This document shows positions 1-5,433 of a stretch of 5,433 nucleotides of DNA, in pieces. Below the pieces are notes generated by a model, which was given only the letters and a program-made list of their open reading frames with translations, was not told where the DNA came from and ran no database searches. The DNA comes from Deltaproteobacteria bacterium. Its GTDB lineage: Bacteria > Desulfobacterota > Desulfobacteria > Desulfobacterales > SURF-7. The DNA lies in NCBI GenBank assembly GCA_019307665.1, contig JAFDJC010000221.1, forward strand, positions 1 to 5,433. The letters are read 5' to 3'. Position 1 is the stretch's first letter; each line of letters opens with the position of its first letter. A program made the translations under genes and the position numbers.

Positions 1-1
1 A

Positions 2-15
2 CCGGCTGCAGCCGG
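2..15. repeat. 14-bp perfect GC-rich palindrome
   Basis: CCGGCTGCAGCCGG reads the same on both strands. It sits at the very edge of the window, and ACCGGT (16-21) follows as a second short palindrome. No T-run follows, so it does not look like an intrinsic terminator. It may be part of a larger repeat cut by the window edge, or simply a result of GC-rich codons. Confidence 0.4.
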
Positions 16-61
16 ACCGGTTGGAGGGGCTGGAGGTGGGTTTCCTGCAAGTCCTTCATAG
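2..61 (+). CDS. Possible C-terminal end of an upstream gene (partial)
   Basis: One frame reads a Gly/Ala/Pro-rich tail of 19 residues (PAAAGPVGGAGGGFPASPS) and stops at TAG 59-61, 37 nt before the next gene. This would fit the low-complexity C-terminus of a protein whose body lies outside the window. A second + frame is also open until TAG 78-80, so the frame choice is not secure. The first 40 bases are about 75% G+C, well above the rest of the window. That is either a biased tail or non-coding sequence. No function can be assigned. Confidence 0.25.
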   Translation, partial: PAAAGPVGGAGGGFPASPS

Positions 62-98
62 GACAGACTGTAGGGGATAGACTTTAGGATTTTAAAAT

Positions 99-1361
99 AT
101 GTATAAAATCTTTATTCTATTAATGGCTGCCATACTGATTCCGTCAGCGGCTTTTGCCGAAGAAGGCGGAATCAGCGGGAACATTTTTGGTGGTAAAACA
201 GGGATGCTACATCCTTATTTATCTTTATCCCAGCAATACACTTCCAATGTATTTAAAGTAAAGGATAATGTGGAAGGGGATTTTATAACGGCAGTGTCCC
301 CGGGTTTATGGATGGCTGTTCCGGGTACAAAGGAAAAGATGGTTGAGATCGATACAACCAATACTGCTCCCGGCGGTCTCAGTCTCAGCAGACGAAAACC
401 GGAAACATTCAGGCGCTACCAGACTTATTTTCTATATTCACCGGAATTTCAAAAATACTGGGAATACACTGATGAAGATATCACCAGTCACAGGGTTGAG
501 GGCGCTTTTCAATATAACCTGAGAGGCGGACTTTCCATTGATTTCGCAGATTTGTATCTTAACGGATACGAACTCATGGGAGAAGGCATTTCCAATGACC
601 AGGCTAAGTTCTGGAGTAATCTGTTCAACCTGATGCTCTCATACGATATTACGAATAAAGTGGGGTTCAGAGTCGATTTTTCGCTGTTTTCATTGGACTA
701 CAAGAATGATGTATACAGTGCAGCGGATCGTACCGACAGTTTTATCGCGTGGTATACATTTTACAGGATGACCGAGAAAATGTCAATTTTTGCAGAGATA
801 GAATATACGGATATCAATTACGATATTTCCGTGTCATATGACAGTGTCGAATTGAGGTATTTTACAGGAGTCAAATGGGATATTACCGCCAAGTCAAGGG
901 GAGAAGTAAAAGTAGGCTATGGAAGAAAAAATTTTGACAGTTCTGATATTGAATCAGCCGGAGATTTTGTAATGGAGCTTAAGATTGATCATACATTTAC
1001 ACCCAAAACTTCGGTCGGGTTTACGATACTGAGAAGAACCAATGAGACCACAATCGCAGATACTGATTACGCAATTGTAAACAGTTTTGCTGTGGAATAT
1101 CTGCAAAAGTTTACTGAAAGGATTTCAGGAAATGCTGAATTACTATATATGTCTGAAACATATGAGGGGGCTATAAACTATGGCGACTCAGTAAAGGAGA
1201 GGAGTGACAACAGGTTTAGATTATCATTGACTGGAAAATACGAATTTAACGAGAGGTATTTTGCCGAAGCCGGATATTCCTACACCAGAAGAGATTCAAA
1301 TGTTTCTGTCTTTGATTATTCAGATAATACCGTCACCATAAGCGCTACGGGGACGTTTTAA
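99..1361 (+). CDS. Outer membrane beta-barrel protein of polysaccharide export cluster (BBP2-like)
   Basis: This is a 420-residue protein predicted to lie in the outer membrane. Residues 1-20 form a clear Sec signal peptide (hydrophobic core FILLMAAILI, cleavage after SAAFA, mature EEGG...). The mature part has no hydrophobic helix but many alternating polar/aromatic strands, and it ends in ...ATGTF. A terminal Phe is the usual beta-barrel assembly signal. The N-terminal pattern around residues 40-70 (SQQYTSNVF, then ITAVSPGLW) resembles the putative beta-barrel porin 2 family that accompanies Wza/Wzc genes in EPS and exosortase-linked clusters. Family knowledge and the adjacent OPX gene suggest it is the outer membrane conduit for the polymer; this is inference. 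The start ATG 99 has AGGA at 86-89, 9 nt upstream, and places the signal peptide exactly at the N-terminus. The stop directly abuts the next start, indicating an operon. Confidence 0.85.
   Translation: MYKIFILLMAAILIPSAAFAEEGGISGNIFGGKTGMLHPYLSLSQQYTSNVFKVKDNVEGDFITAVSPGLWMAVPGTKEKMVEIDTTNTAPGGLSLSRRKPETFRRYQTYFLYSPEFQKYWEYTDEDITSHRVEGAFQYNLRGGLSIDFADLYLNGYELMGEGISNDQAKFWSNLFNLMLSYDITNKVGFRVDFSLFSLDYKNDVYSAADRTDSFIAWYTFYRMTEKMSIFAEIEYTDINYDISVSYDSVELRYFTGVKWDITAKSRGEVKVGYGRKNFDSSDIESAGDFVMELKIDHTFTPKTSVGFTILRRTNETTIADTDYAIVNSFAVEYLQKFTERISGNAELLYMSETYEGAINYGDSVKERSDNRFRLSLTGKYEFNERYFAEAGYSYTRRDSNVSVFDYSDNTVTISATGTF
1349..1353 (+). promoter_or_regulatory. Ribosome binding site supporting a TTG start for the OPX gene
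   Basis: GGGGA lies inside the last codons of the barrel gene, 8 nt before TTG 1362. The in-frame ATG at 1386 has only a GGG about 15 nt upstream. Spacing therefore favours TTG 1362, although the ATG cannot be excluded. Initiation at TTG would immediately follow the TAA of the barrel gene (1359-1361), consistent with translational coupling. Confidence 0.45.
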
Positions 1362-2174
1362 TTGAATGGGTTTGCGTATAAATTTATGAATATTGGAAAA
1401 AAAATCCTATATACATTGATGATATGTTTGTTCTGTAATCTCAGTTACGCCGGAGACTATATTGTCGGCGAGGGCGATGTTCTTGAGATTACTGTTTACG
1501 AAAATGATGACTTATCGACTGTTGCCAGGGTAACATATGAAGGCACTATCGTTGTCCCGCTTCTCGGACAGGTTGTTGTGAAAGATTTTACCGTTTCAGG
1601 AGTTGCTCAAAAGATGCAGGCACTTTACGCTGACGGATATATCGTCAACCCCCAGGTGAATGTATTTATCAAGGAACACAGGAGCAGAAAGGCTGTGATT
1701 TTAGGACAGATCAATGATCCCGGCATATACAACCTTCGCGAGCGCACAAGCCTTCTGGAGTTGATTTCACAGGCCGGTGGTTTGACAAAACATGCCGGAA
1801 CAATGGCAACAATAAAAAGAAGCAATGGAGACCCTGATAAAAATATAATTGAGGTGGATTTTAAAAAACTTGTCGAAGAGGGAAAAATGGATTTCAACAT
1901 CCAGGTCAAGGATGGTGACAGTGTATATATCCCGAAACAGAAAGTTTTTTATGTGGCCGGTGAAGTGAAAAAACCCGATGCCTATTCATGTGATGAAAAT
2001 CCGACCATAATTAAGGCGGTGACAATGGCCGGAGGATTTACAGCAAAGGCTTCGAGAACCGGGGTTAAGATCATAAGAAAAATCGGGGCAAAAGAAAAGA
2101 TAATGGAAGATGTCATGATGGATGAGGTTGTATTGCCGGATGATGTTATTGTTGTACCGGAGAGTTTTTTTTGA
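1362..2174 (+). CDS. Polysaccharide export (OPX, Wza-like) protein with two SLBB domains
   Basis: This 270-residue periplasmic protein should form the ring that guides polymer from the inner membrane kinase to the outer membrane. Residues 1-30 hold a signal peptide (core ILYTLMICLFCNL, cleavage SYA|GD). The cysteines at 22 and 25 do not sit in a lipobox, so it does not look like a lipoprotein, unlike E. coli Wza. Residues 31-105 are the Poly_export domain (YIVGEGDVLEITVYE, GTIVVPLLGQV, NPQVNVFI). SLBB domains follow at about 109-165 (VILGQINDPGIY, then ISQAGGLTKHAG) and 194-250 (VFYVAGEVKKPDAY, then TMAGGFTAKAS). The protein ends right after the second SLBB (DDVIVVPESFF) with no C-terminal amphipathic helix, so it probably cannot cross the outer membrane alone. 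The start is probably TTG 1362; ATG 1386 would shorten the signal peptide to 22 residues. It follows the barrel gene with zero gap. Confidence 0.92.
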   Translation: MNGFAYKFMNIGKKILYTLMICLFCNLSYAGDYIVGEGDVLEITVYENDDLSTVARVTYEGTIVVPLLGQVVVKDFTVSGVAQKMQALYADGYIVNPQVNVFIKEHRSRKAVILGQINDPGIYNLRERTSLLELISQAGGLTKHAGTMATIKRSNGDPDKNIIEVDFKKLVEEGKMDFNIQVKDGDSVYIPKQKVFYVAGEVKKPDAYSCDENPTIIKAVTMAGGFTAKASRTGVKIIRKIGAKEKIMEDVMMDEVVLPDDVIVVPESFF

Positions 2175-2295
2175 TGGCAAATAAAAAAACAAATTCTGTG
2201 TTGCACTGCATCCAGAGTTCATTCGACGTACTATAAGTACGCCTCATTCCTCAGGATTTGCGCGCCTTGAATTTGAATTTTTTTATTTGCCATCA
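2172..2295. repeat. 124-bp imperfect palindromic (MITE/REP-like) repeat element
   Basis: The outer arms 2172-2196 (TGATGGCAAAT, A7, C, AAATTC) and 2269-2295 (GAATTTG, AA, T7, ATTTGCCATCA) are reverse complements except for a 2-nt AA bulge at 2276-2277. The centre is a hairpin, CGTACT-ATA-AGTACG (2227-2241). The sequence between pairs imperfectly (for example ATCC 2209-2212 with GGAT 2254-2257), so the whole element could fold into one long cruciform or RNA hairpin. It fills most of the 156-nt gap between the OPX and kinase genes and starts at the TGA stop of the OPX gene. No target-site duplication is evident. From memory, similar palindromes are scattered in Desulfobacterota genomes; this was not checked. 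The short reading frames inside it look spurious. Confidence 0.85.
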
Positions 2296-2330
2296 CATTA
2301 TTAATTGTTAGCAAAATATTTTTATAAATT

Positions 2331-4556
2331 ATGGAAGAAAGAGAGATTCATTTAAGAGATTATATCAGAATTATAAAGAAGAGAAGATTTACGGTCTGCA
2401 CCTTCTTTATCATAACTTTTCTTGTGGTATTTATCGGAACATTTACCGCAGCACCTGTATTCAGGGCGTCCACAAAAGTGTTGATAGAAAAAAGTGAAGC
2501 CAACCCGCTTGGACAAAGTTATCCGATTCATTTTATGGATCCTGAATTTCTTGAAACCCAGGTTCAGATTATAAAAAGCCTGTCTGTTGCTGACAGGGTA
2601 GTGAAATTACTGGCACTTGATACCAAATACCGGTCGGATTTTATCCGGGAGGATCATTCCTTGCCTGTTTTAGGGGGTATTTTAGGCTGGTTTTCCGAGC
2701 TGAAAGATGTTGCCTTAAAGGTTGCCGGCATAAATATAACGGATGAAAGCTTTGGTGAGACTGAAGGGGGCGGGAAGACAGCTGCCGAAATGATCGCGCA
2801 TATTATCAGTTCAGGGCTTGAAGTTGAGCCTTTAATGAACAGCCGGGTTGTGACCATTAGTTTTATGTCTGAAAATCCGGTGCTTGCAGGATTGATCGCG
2901 GATAAGGCAGCTAAAGCATACATTGATGAGCTTCTTGACATGAGAATGCAGTCATCCGGATACGCCATAGAATGGATGACCGGAAAGGCCGGAGAAGAAA
3001 GAGAAAAGCTGGCAAGATCTGAAAATATGCTGCAAACCTATGTCAGGGAGAATGACATTGTAACCATTGAAGACAGGGTGGCGATAATCCCTCAAAAACT
3101 CGCAGAACTCGGAACTCGTCTGACCAGTGCTGAAGCGGAAAGAAAAGAGATGGAAGCGCTTTATGAAATAATGAGAGAAGCGACTCCTGAAGAGGCGGAG
3201 ACAATGCCGGTTGTAACAGCCAGTAAAGTATTGCAGGCGATTCAGGAGGAGATACTGAGGCTGGAACAAAAATTGACGGAGATTTCGGAAAAATACGGGA
3301 AGAAGCATCCGGTGATGAAACGTGTCGAAGGCGAACTTAAAGGTATGAGAGAAAAAAAGACATATGAGATATTAAAGATCGTAAAATCGGTTGCCAATGA
3401 ATATGAACTTGCAAAAATAAATGAGGAAAATCTGCGATGGCTTCTTGAAAGAACAAAAACCGAAGCTGTCAATCTCAAAGAAAAGTTTATCCAGTATGGT
3501 ATTTTGAAAAGAGAGGTCGACACAAACAAGCATCTTTACGACGCTCTGCTCACTAAAATCAAGGAGCAGAGAATTATGGAAAAGATACAGCCGGTGAGTG
3601 TTTCGATCATAGACAAGGCAGAAACACCTGAATTCCCGGCAAAGCCGAGAAAAATGCTTAACATTCTTCTCGCTGTTGTGCTCGGACTTTTCGGCGGCGC
3701 AGGCCTTGCTTTTTTTATTGAGTATCTCGATAATACGATCAAGTCCCCTGAGGAAACTGAGGAGAAGTTAGGCGTCCCCGTTCTCGGGGTTATACCGTTT
3801 TTAAAAAACGGTAACATGGCCGTGGAAAAGGTTGTGTTTAATGAACCATCATCATCTTCTGCGGAAAGCTACCGGGGAGTGAGGGTGTCTGTCATGCTTT
3901 CATTGGCGGAGCAGCCGCCGAAAACAATCCTTGTGACCAGCATGTCGGCCGGAGAGGGGAAAACCACAACAGCAGCGAATCTTGCCGTATCATTTGCCCA
4001 TGCAGGGCAAAAAGTGTTGTTAATCGACAGCGACCTTCGCCGCCCGCGTTTACACAAAGTTTTCGGGCTCGATAATTCCGAAGGGCTTTCCACTTTTCTG
4101 GCAGGGACAGCAGTCGATGCATCGTTTATCTCAAAAGGTCCGGTTACCGGTCTTCACATTATTACGTCAGGCCCCCTGGCCCCAACACCCTCGGAACTCC
4201 TGAATTCAGAAAGGATGAATCATCTGATAGGAAAAATGACCAAAGAGTTTGATATTGTTCTGTTAGATTCACCGCCTGTAACATCGGCAACAGATACCAT
4301 GATTTTAAAGCGGATTATGCAGCAAACCATCGTCGTCGTCCGTGCCGGCAAGACAACCTATGAAATGGCCGAAAAGGGTTTAAAACGTCTTCAGAGCATC
4401 GATTCCAAAATACCCGGTATCGTCATCAATGCCGCCGATCTCGACAAGGACTTTTATTCATACTACGGATATGACGGGTATTATGATAATTCCGGGGACA
4501 GTATATCTATTTCTAATTCCGAGGGTAGCGCTGAGGCTAGTTATGTCAAGAAATAG
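2331..4556 (+). CDS. Wzc-like polysaccharide co-polymerase / BY-kinase (tyrosine autokinase)
   Basis: This 741-residue inner membrane protein controls polymer chain length and autophosphorylates on tyrosine. Residues 1-20 are cytoplasmic, TM1 is about 20-42, and the N-terminal Wzz domain follows. Residues about 215-415 are charged, coiled-coil-rich periplasmic helices (GNVR-type). A Pro-rich stretch (ETPEFPAKPRK, 431-441) leads into TM2 at about 443-463. The cytoplasmic kinase has the oligomerisation motif ExxRxxR (E512, R515, R518), Walker A SAGEGKTTT (K544), Walker A' VLLIDSD (D566, D568) and Walker B DIVLLDS (D646), so all the active-site motifs are present. The tyrosine cluster is Y709, Y711, Y712, Y714, Y717, Y718, plus Y738 near the end. 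Residues 719-728 are encoded by the left arm of a 30-bp inverted repeat whose right arm supplies the TAG stop, so the Ser-rich tail is probably acquired. The start ATG 2331 gives the usual N-terminus (EEREIHLRDYIRIIKKRR), but no Shine-Dalgarno sequence is visible in the AT-rich leader. Confidence 0.95.
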   Translation: MEEREIHLRDYIRIIKKRRFTVCTFFIITFLVVFIGTFTAAPVFRASTKVLIEKSEANPLGQSYPIHFMDPEFLETQVQIIKSLSVADRVVKLLALDTKYRSDFIREDHSLPVLGGILGWFSELKDVALKVAGINITDESFGETEGGGKTAAEMIAHIISSGLEVEPLMNSRVVTISFMSENPVLAGLIADKAAKAYIDELLDMRMQSSGYAIEWMTGKAGEEREKLARSENMLQTYVRENDIVTIEDRVAIIPQKLAELGTRLTSAEAERKEMEALYEIMREATPEEAETMPVVTASKVLQAIQEEILRLEQKLTEISEKYGKKHPVMKRVEGELKGMREKKTYEILKIVKSVANEYELAKINEENLRWLLERTKTEAVNLKEKFIQYGILKREVDTNKHLYDALLTKIKEQRIMEKIQPVSVSIIDKAETPEFPAKPRKMLNILLAVVLGLFGGAGLAFFIEYLDNTIKSPEETEEKLGVPVLGVIPFLKNGNMAVEKVVFNEPSSSSAESYRGVRVSVMLSLAEQPPKTILVTSMSAGEGKTTTAANLAVSFAHAGQKVLLIDSDLRRPRLHKVFGLDNSEGLSTFLAGTAVDASFISKGPVTGLHIITSGPLAPTPSELLNSERMNHLIGKMTKEFDIVLLDSPPVTSATDTMILKRIMQQTIVVVRAGKTTYEMAEKGLKRLQSIDSKIPGIVINAADLDKDFYSYYGYDGYYDNSGDSISISNSEGSAEASYVKK

Positions 4557-4578
4557 ATATACTGTCCCCGGAATTATC
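4485..4578. repeat. Perfect 30-bp inverted repeat spanning the kinase stop codon (REP-like element)
   Basis: The left arm 4485-4514 begins GATAATTCCGGGGACAGTAT. The right arm 4549-4578 ends ATACTGTCCCCGGAATTATC and is its exact reverse complement over 30 bp. The loop 4515-4548 is 34 nt and contains a small TAGC/GCTA pairing (4525-4528 with 4537-4540). The left arm and loop are translated as the kinase C-terminus, and the TAG stop (4554-4556) lies in the right arm. From memory, the GGGGACAGTATA core resembles palindromes found near REP-associated (Y1/IS200-like) transposase genes in many genomes. No transposase is present in this window. It is unrelated in sequence to the repeat at 2172-2295. 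Confidence 0.9.
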
Positions 4579-4588
4579 CTTATTTTTT
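4485..4588 (+). terminator. Possible attenuator: long hairpin followed by a T-run
   Basis: The 30-bp stem (4485-4514 with 4549-4578) is followed after CCTTA by T6 (4583-4588), which ends just before the next ATG at 4590. The layout resembles an intrinsic terminator between the kinase and polymerase genes. However, the stem is unusually long, the loop is large, the T-run starts 5 nt from the stem, and ribosomes translating the kinase gene would cover the left arm. Partial or conditional termination is more likely than full termination, since the next gene clearly belongs to the same pathway. Confidence 0.3.
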
Positions 4589-4589
4589 A

Positions 4590-5433
4590 ATGGGCAAATT
4601 TACCAAACAACTATATCTATTTGTCTTAATCTTCACCCCCCTTGCCTTTGGCACCAGGGCATCGTGGTCTCTATTTATTGTTTCATCCGCAATATTTTCA
4701 GCATTTATTATATACATTGTCCAGGGCAAACGAGGAAAAGTGTCGTTATATGAAATTCCTGGGATACTGCCTCTTTTCCTATTGGCATGCTACATGTGTT
4801 TCCAGATCATTCCTTTCCCCGCATTATTGGTAAAAATCATTTCACCTGAAACATTCAGCCTCTATAAAGACACCATCGGTATTGCCTATCCTTTCGATTT
4901 TGTTTCCATTTCAATAAACAAGAAGGCAACGTTTTACGAACTTTGTCGCTTTTCAACATGTGTCATGTTCTATATTCTTACGGTCTGGATTTTTGCCGAA
5001 AATGAATTCATGAAAAAAGCTGTCAGGATTGTTATCTTTCTTGCAGCCGTCATAGCTATACTTGCTATCCTGCAGTATTTTTTATCAAACAACAGGATTT
5101 ACTGGTTTAGGACTGTTCCGGCAAATGCCACGCCTTTCGGACCCTGGGTGTACCACAACCACTTTGCCGGTTTTATGGAGATGATATTTCCGGCATCACT
5201 TTGCCTGTTTCTTTATTATAGGCCCGGCACCCGCAAAAAAGTATTCCGGACAAGGCTCCTGGAAATTTTTACCCATAAAAGTATAAATTTACATATTCTT
5301 TTCGGTTTTTCTGCTGTCCTTATCGGCGCGTCTGTATTTGTGAGTTATTCAAGGGGCGGGATAATCAGTATGTGTCTTTCAGTTGCCATACTGGCATTCA
5401 TGCTTTTTGTGCGGGGGAGGAAAGAAAGAAAAG
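4590..5433 (+). CDS. O-antigen ligase / polysaccharide polymerase (Wzy_C-like), 3' end outside window
   Basis: An open frame of 281 codons runs off the window without a stop. It encodes a multi-pass inner membrane protein with hydrophobic segments at about 8-20, 26-45, 57-76, 119-136, 145-165, 192-209, 233-252 and 258-275. The start LYLFVLIFTPLAFGTRASWS and the motifs TPFGPWVYHNHFAGFMEM (181-198) and SYSRGG (252-257) are typical of the O-antigen ligase/Wzy family. That family transfers or polymerises lipid-linked glycan units on the periplasmic side. The H189-N190-H191 segment and R255 lie in the region where family members carry functional residues. Next to a Wzc-like kinase, a polymerase role is more likely than lipid A ligation, but sequence alone does not separate the two. 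ATG 4590 is the only suitable early start. It has no Shine-Dalgarno sequence and lies 33 nt after the kinase stop, only 11 nt beyond the hairpin stem. Confidence 0.85.
   Translation, partial: MGKFTKQLYLFVLIFTPLAFGTRASWSLFIVSSAIFSAFIIYIVQGKRGKVSLYEIPGILPLFLLACYMCFQIIPFPALLVKIISPETFSLYKDTIGIAYPFDFVSISINKKATFYELCRFSTCVMFYILTVWIFAENEFMKKAVRIVIFLAAVIAILAILQYFLSNNRIYWFRTVPANATPFGPWVYHNHFAGFMEMIFPASLCLFLYYRPGTRKKVFRTRLLEIFTHKSINLHILFGFSAVLIGASVFVSYSRGGIISMCLSVAILAFMLFVRGRKERK

Noticed and set aside
1..59. A minus-strand frame starting at ATG 59-57 that would run off the left edge
   Set aside because: It has no ribosome binding site, is only 19 codons long here, and its Gln/Pro/Leu-rich translation is the expected antisense of a GC-rich stretch.
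2174..2236. A 20-codon mini-gene starting at the TGATG overlap (MANKKTNSVLHCIQSSFDVL)
   Set aside because: It lies wholly within the palindromic repeat, and its sequence follows from the repeat rather than from protein selection.
2273..2301. A promoter-like pair TTGAAT (2273-2278) and CATTAT (2296-2301) with 17-bp spacing ahead of the kinase gene
   Set aside because: The region is AT-rich, so such matches arise easily, and the -10 match is only 4 of 6. An internal promoter is possible but not supported.
1625..4122. Several minus-strand open frames of 74-118 codons across the OPX and kinase genes
   Set aside because: They lie antisense to well-supported conserved proteins, have low-complexity or Ser/Phe-rich translations, match no recognisable family and lack ribosome binding sites.
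4642..4833. A + strand 63-codon open frame
   Set aside because: It overlaps, in another frame, the polymerase gene that starts at 4590, which has clear family motifs and membrane segments.
99..5433. An exosortase/PEP-CTERM sorting locus
   Set aside because: The barrel, OPX and kinase types also occur in such loci, but no exosortase, PEP-CTERM protein or associated kinase/regulator is visible in this window.
1..5433. CRISPR arrays, tRNA or rRNA genes, transposase genes
   Set aside because: No regularly spaced direct repeats, RNA gene signatures or transposase motifs were seen on either strand.

Overview
The window is a stretch of an exopolysaccharide (capsule/EPS) synthesis and export operon, all on the + strand, from a Gram-negative (diderm) bacterium. 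Signs of an outer membrane are the signal-peptide beta-barrel protein ending in Phe and the Wza-type outer membrane polysaccharide export protein. The moderately AT-rich coding sequence, the barrel/OPX/kinase/polymerase gene order and two palindromic repeat elements of a kind I associate with sulfate-reducing Desulfobacterota suggest that phylum. This is inference, not proof.

Layout: 1-98 is a GC-rich edge that may hold the last codons of an upstream gene. 99-1361 encodes an outer membrane beta-barrel protein (BBP2-like). 1362-2174 encodes a periplasmic polysaccharide export (OPX, Wza-like) protein that follows with no gap and probably uses a TTG start. 2172-2295 is a 124-bp imperfect palindromic repeat element whose left end includes the OPX stop codon. 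2331-4556 encodes a full-length Wzc-type co-polymerase fused to a BY-kinase (tyrosine autokinase). 4485-4578 is a second, unrelated element, a perfect 30-bp inverted repeat with a 34-nt loop that spans the kinase stop codon. 4590 to the window end is the first 281 codons of a multi-pass O-antigen ligase/polymerase (Wzy_C-like) protein that runs off the edge.

How they work together (inference from families): the polymerase joins repeat units on the periplasmic face of the inner membrane. The Wzc-like kinase spans that membrane, controls chain length and cycles through tyrosine phosphorylation. The OPX ring carries polymer across the periplasm. Because this OPX protein ends at its second SLBB domain and has no C-terminal membrane helix, the co-encoded beta-barrel is the natural candidate for the outer membrane pore.

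The most unusual parts are the two palindromic elements. Each overlaps the stop codon of an export gene, and the second codes for the kinase C-terminal tail and lies 11 nt before the start of the polymerase gene, which has no visible ribosome binding site of its own.
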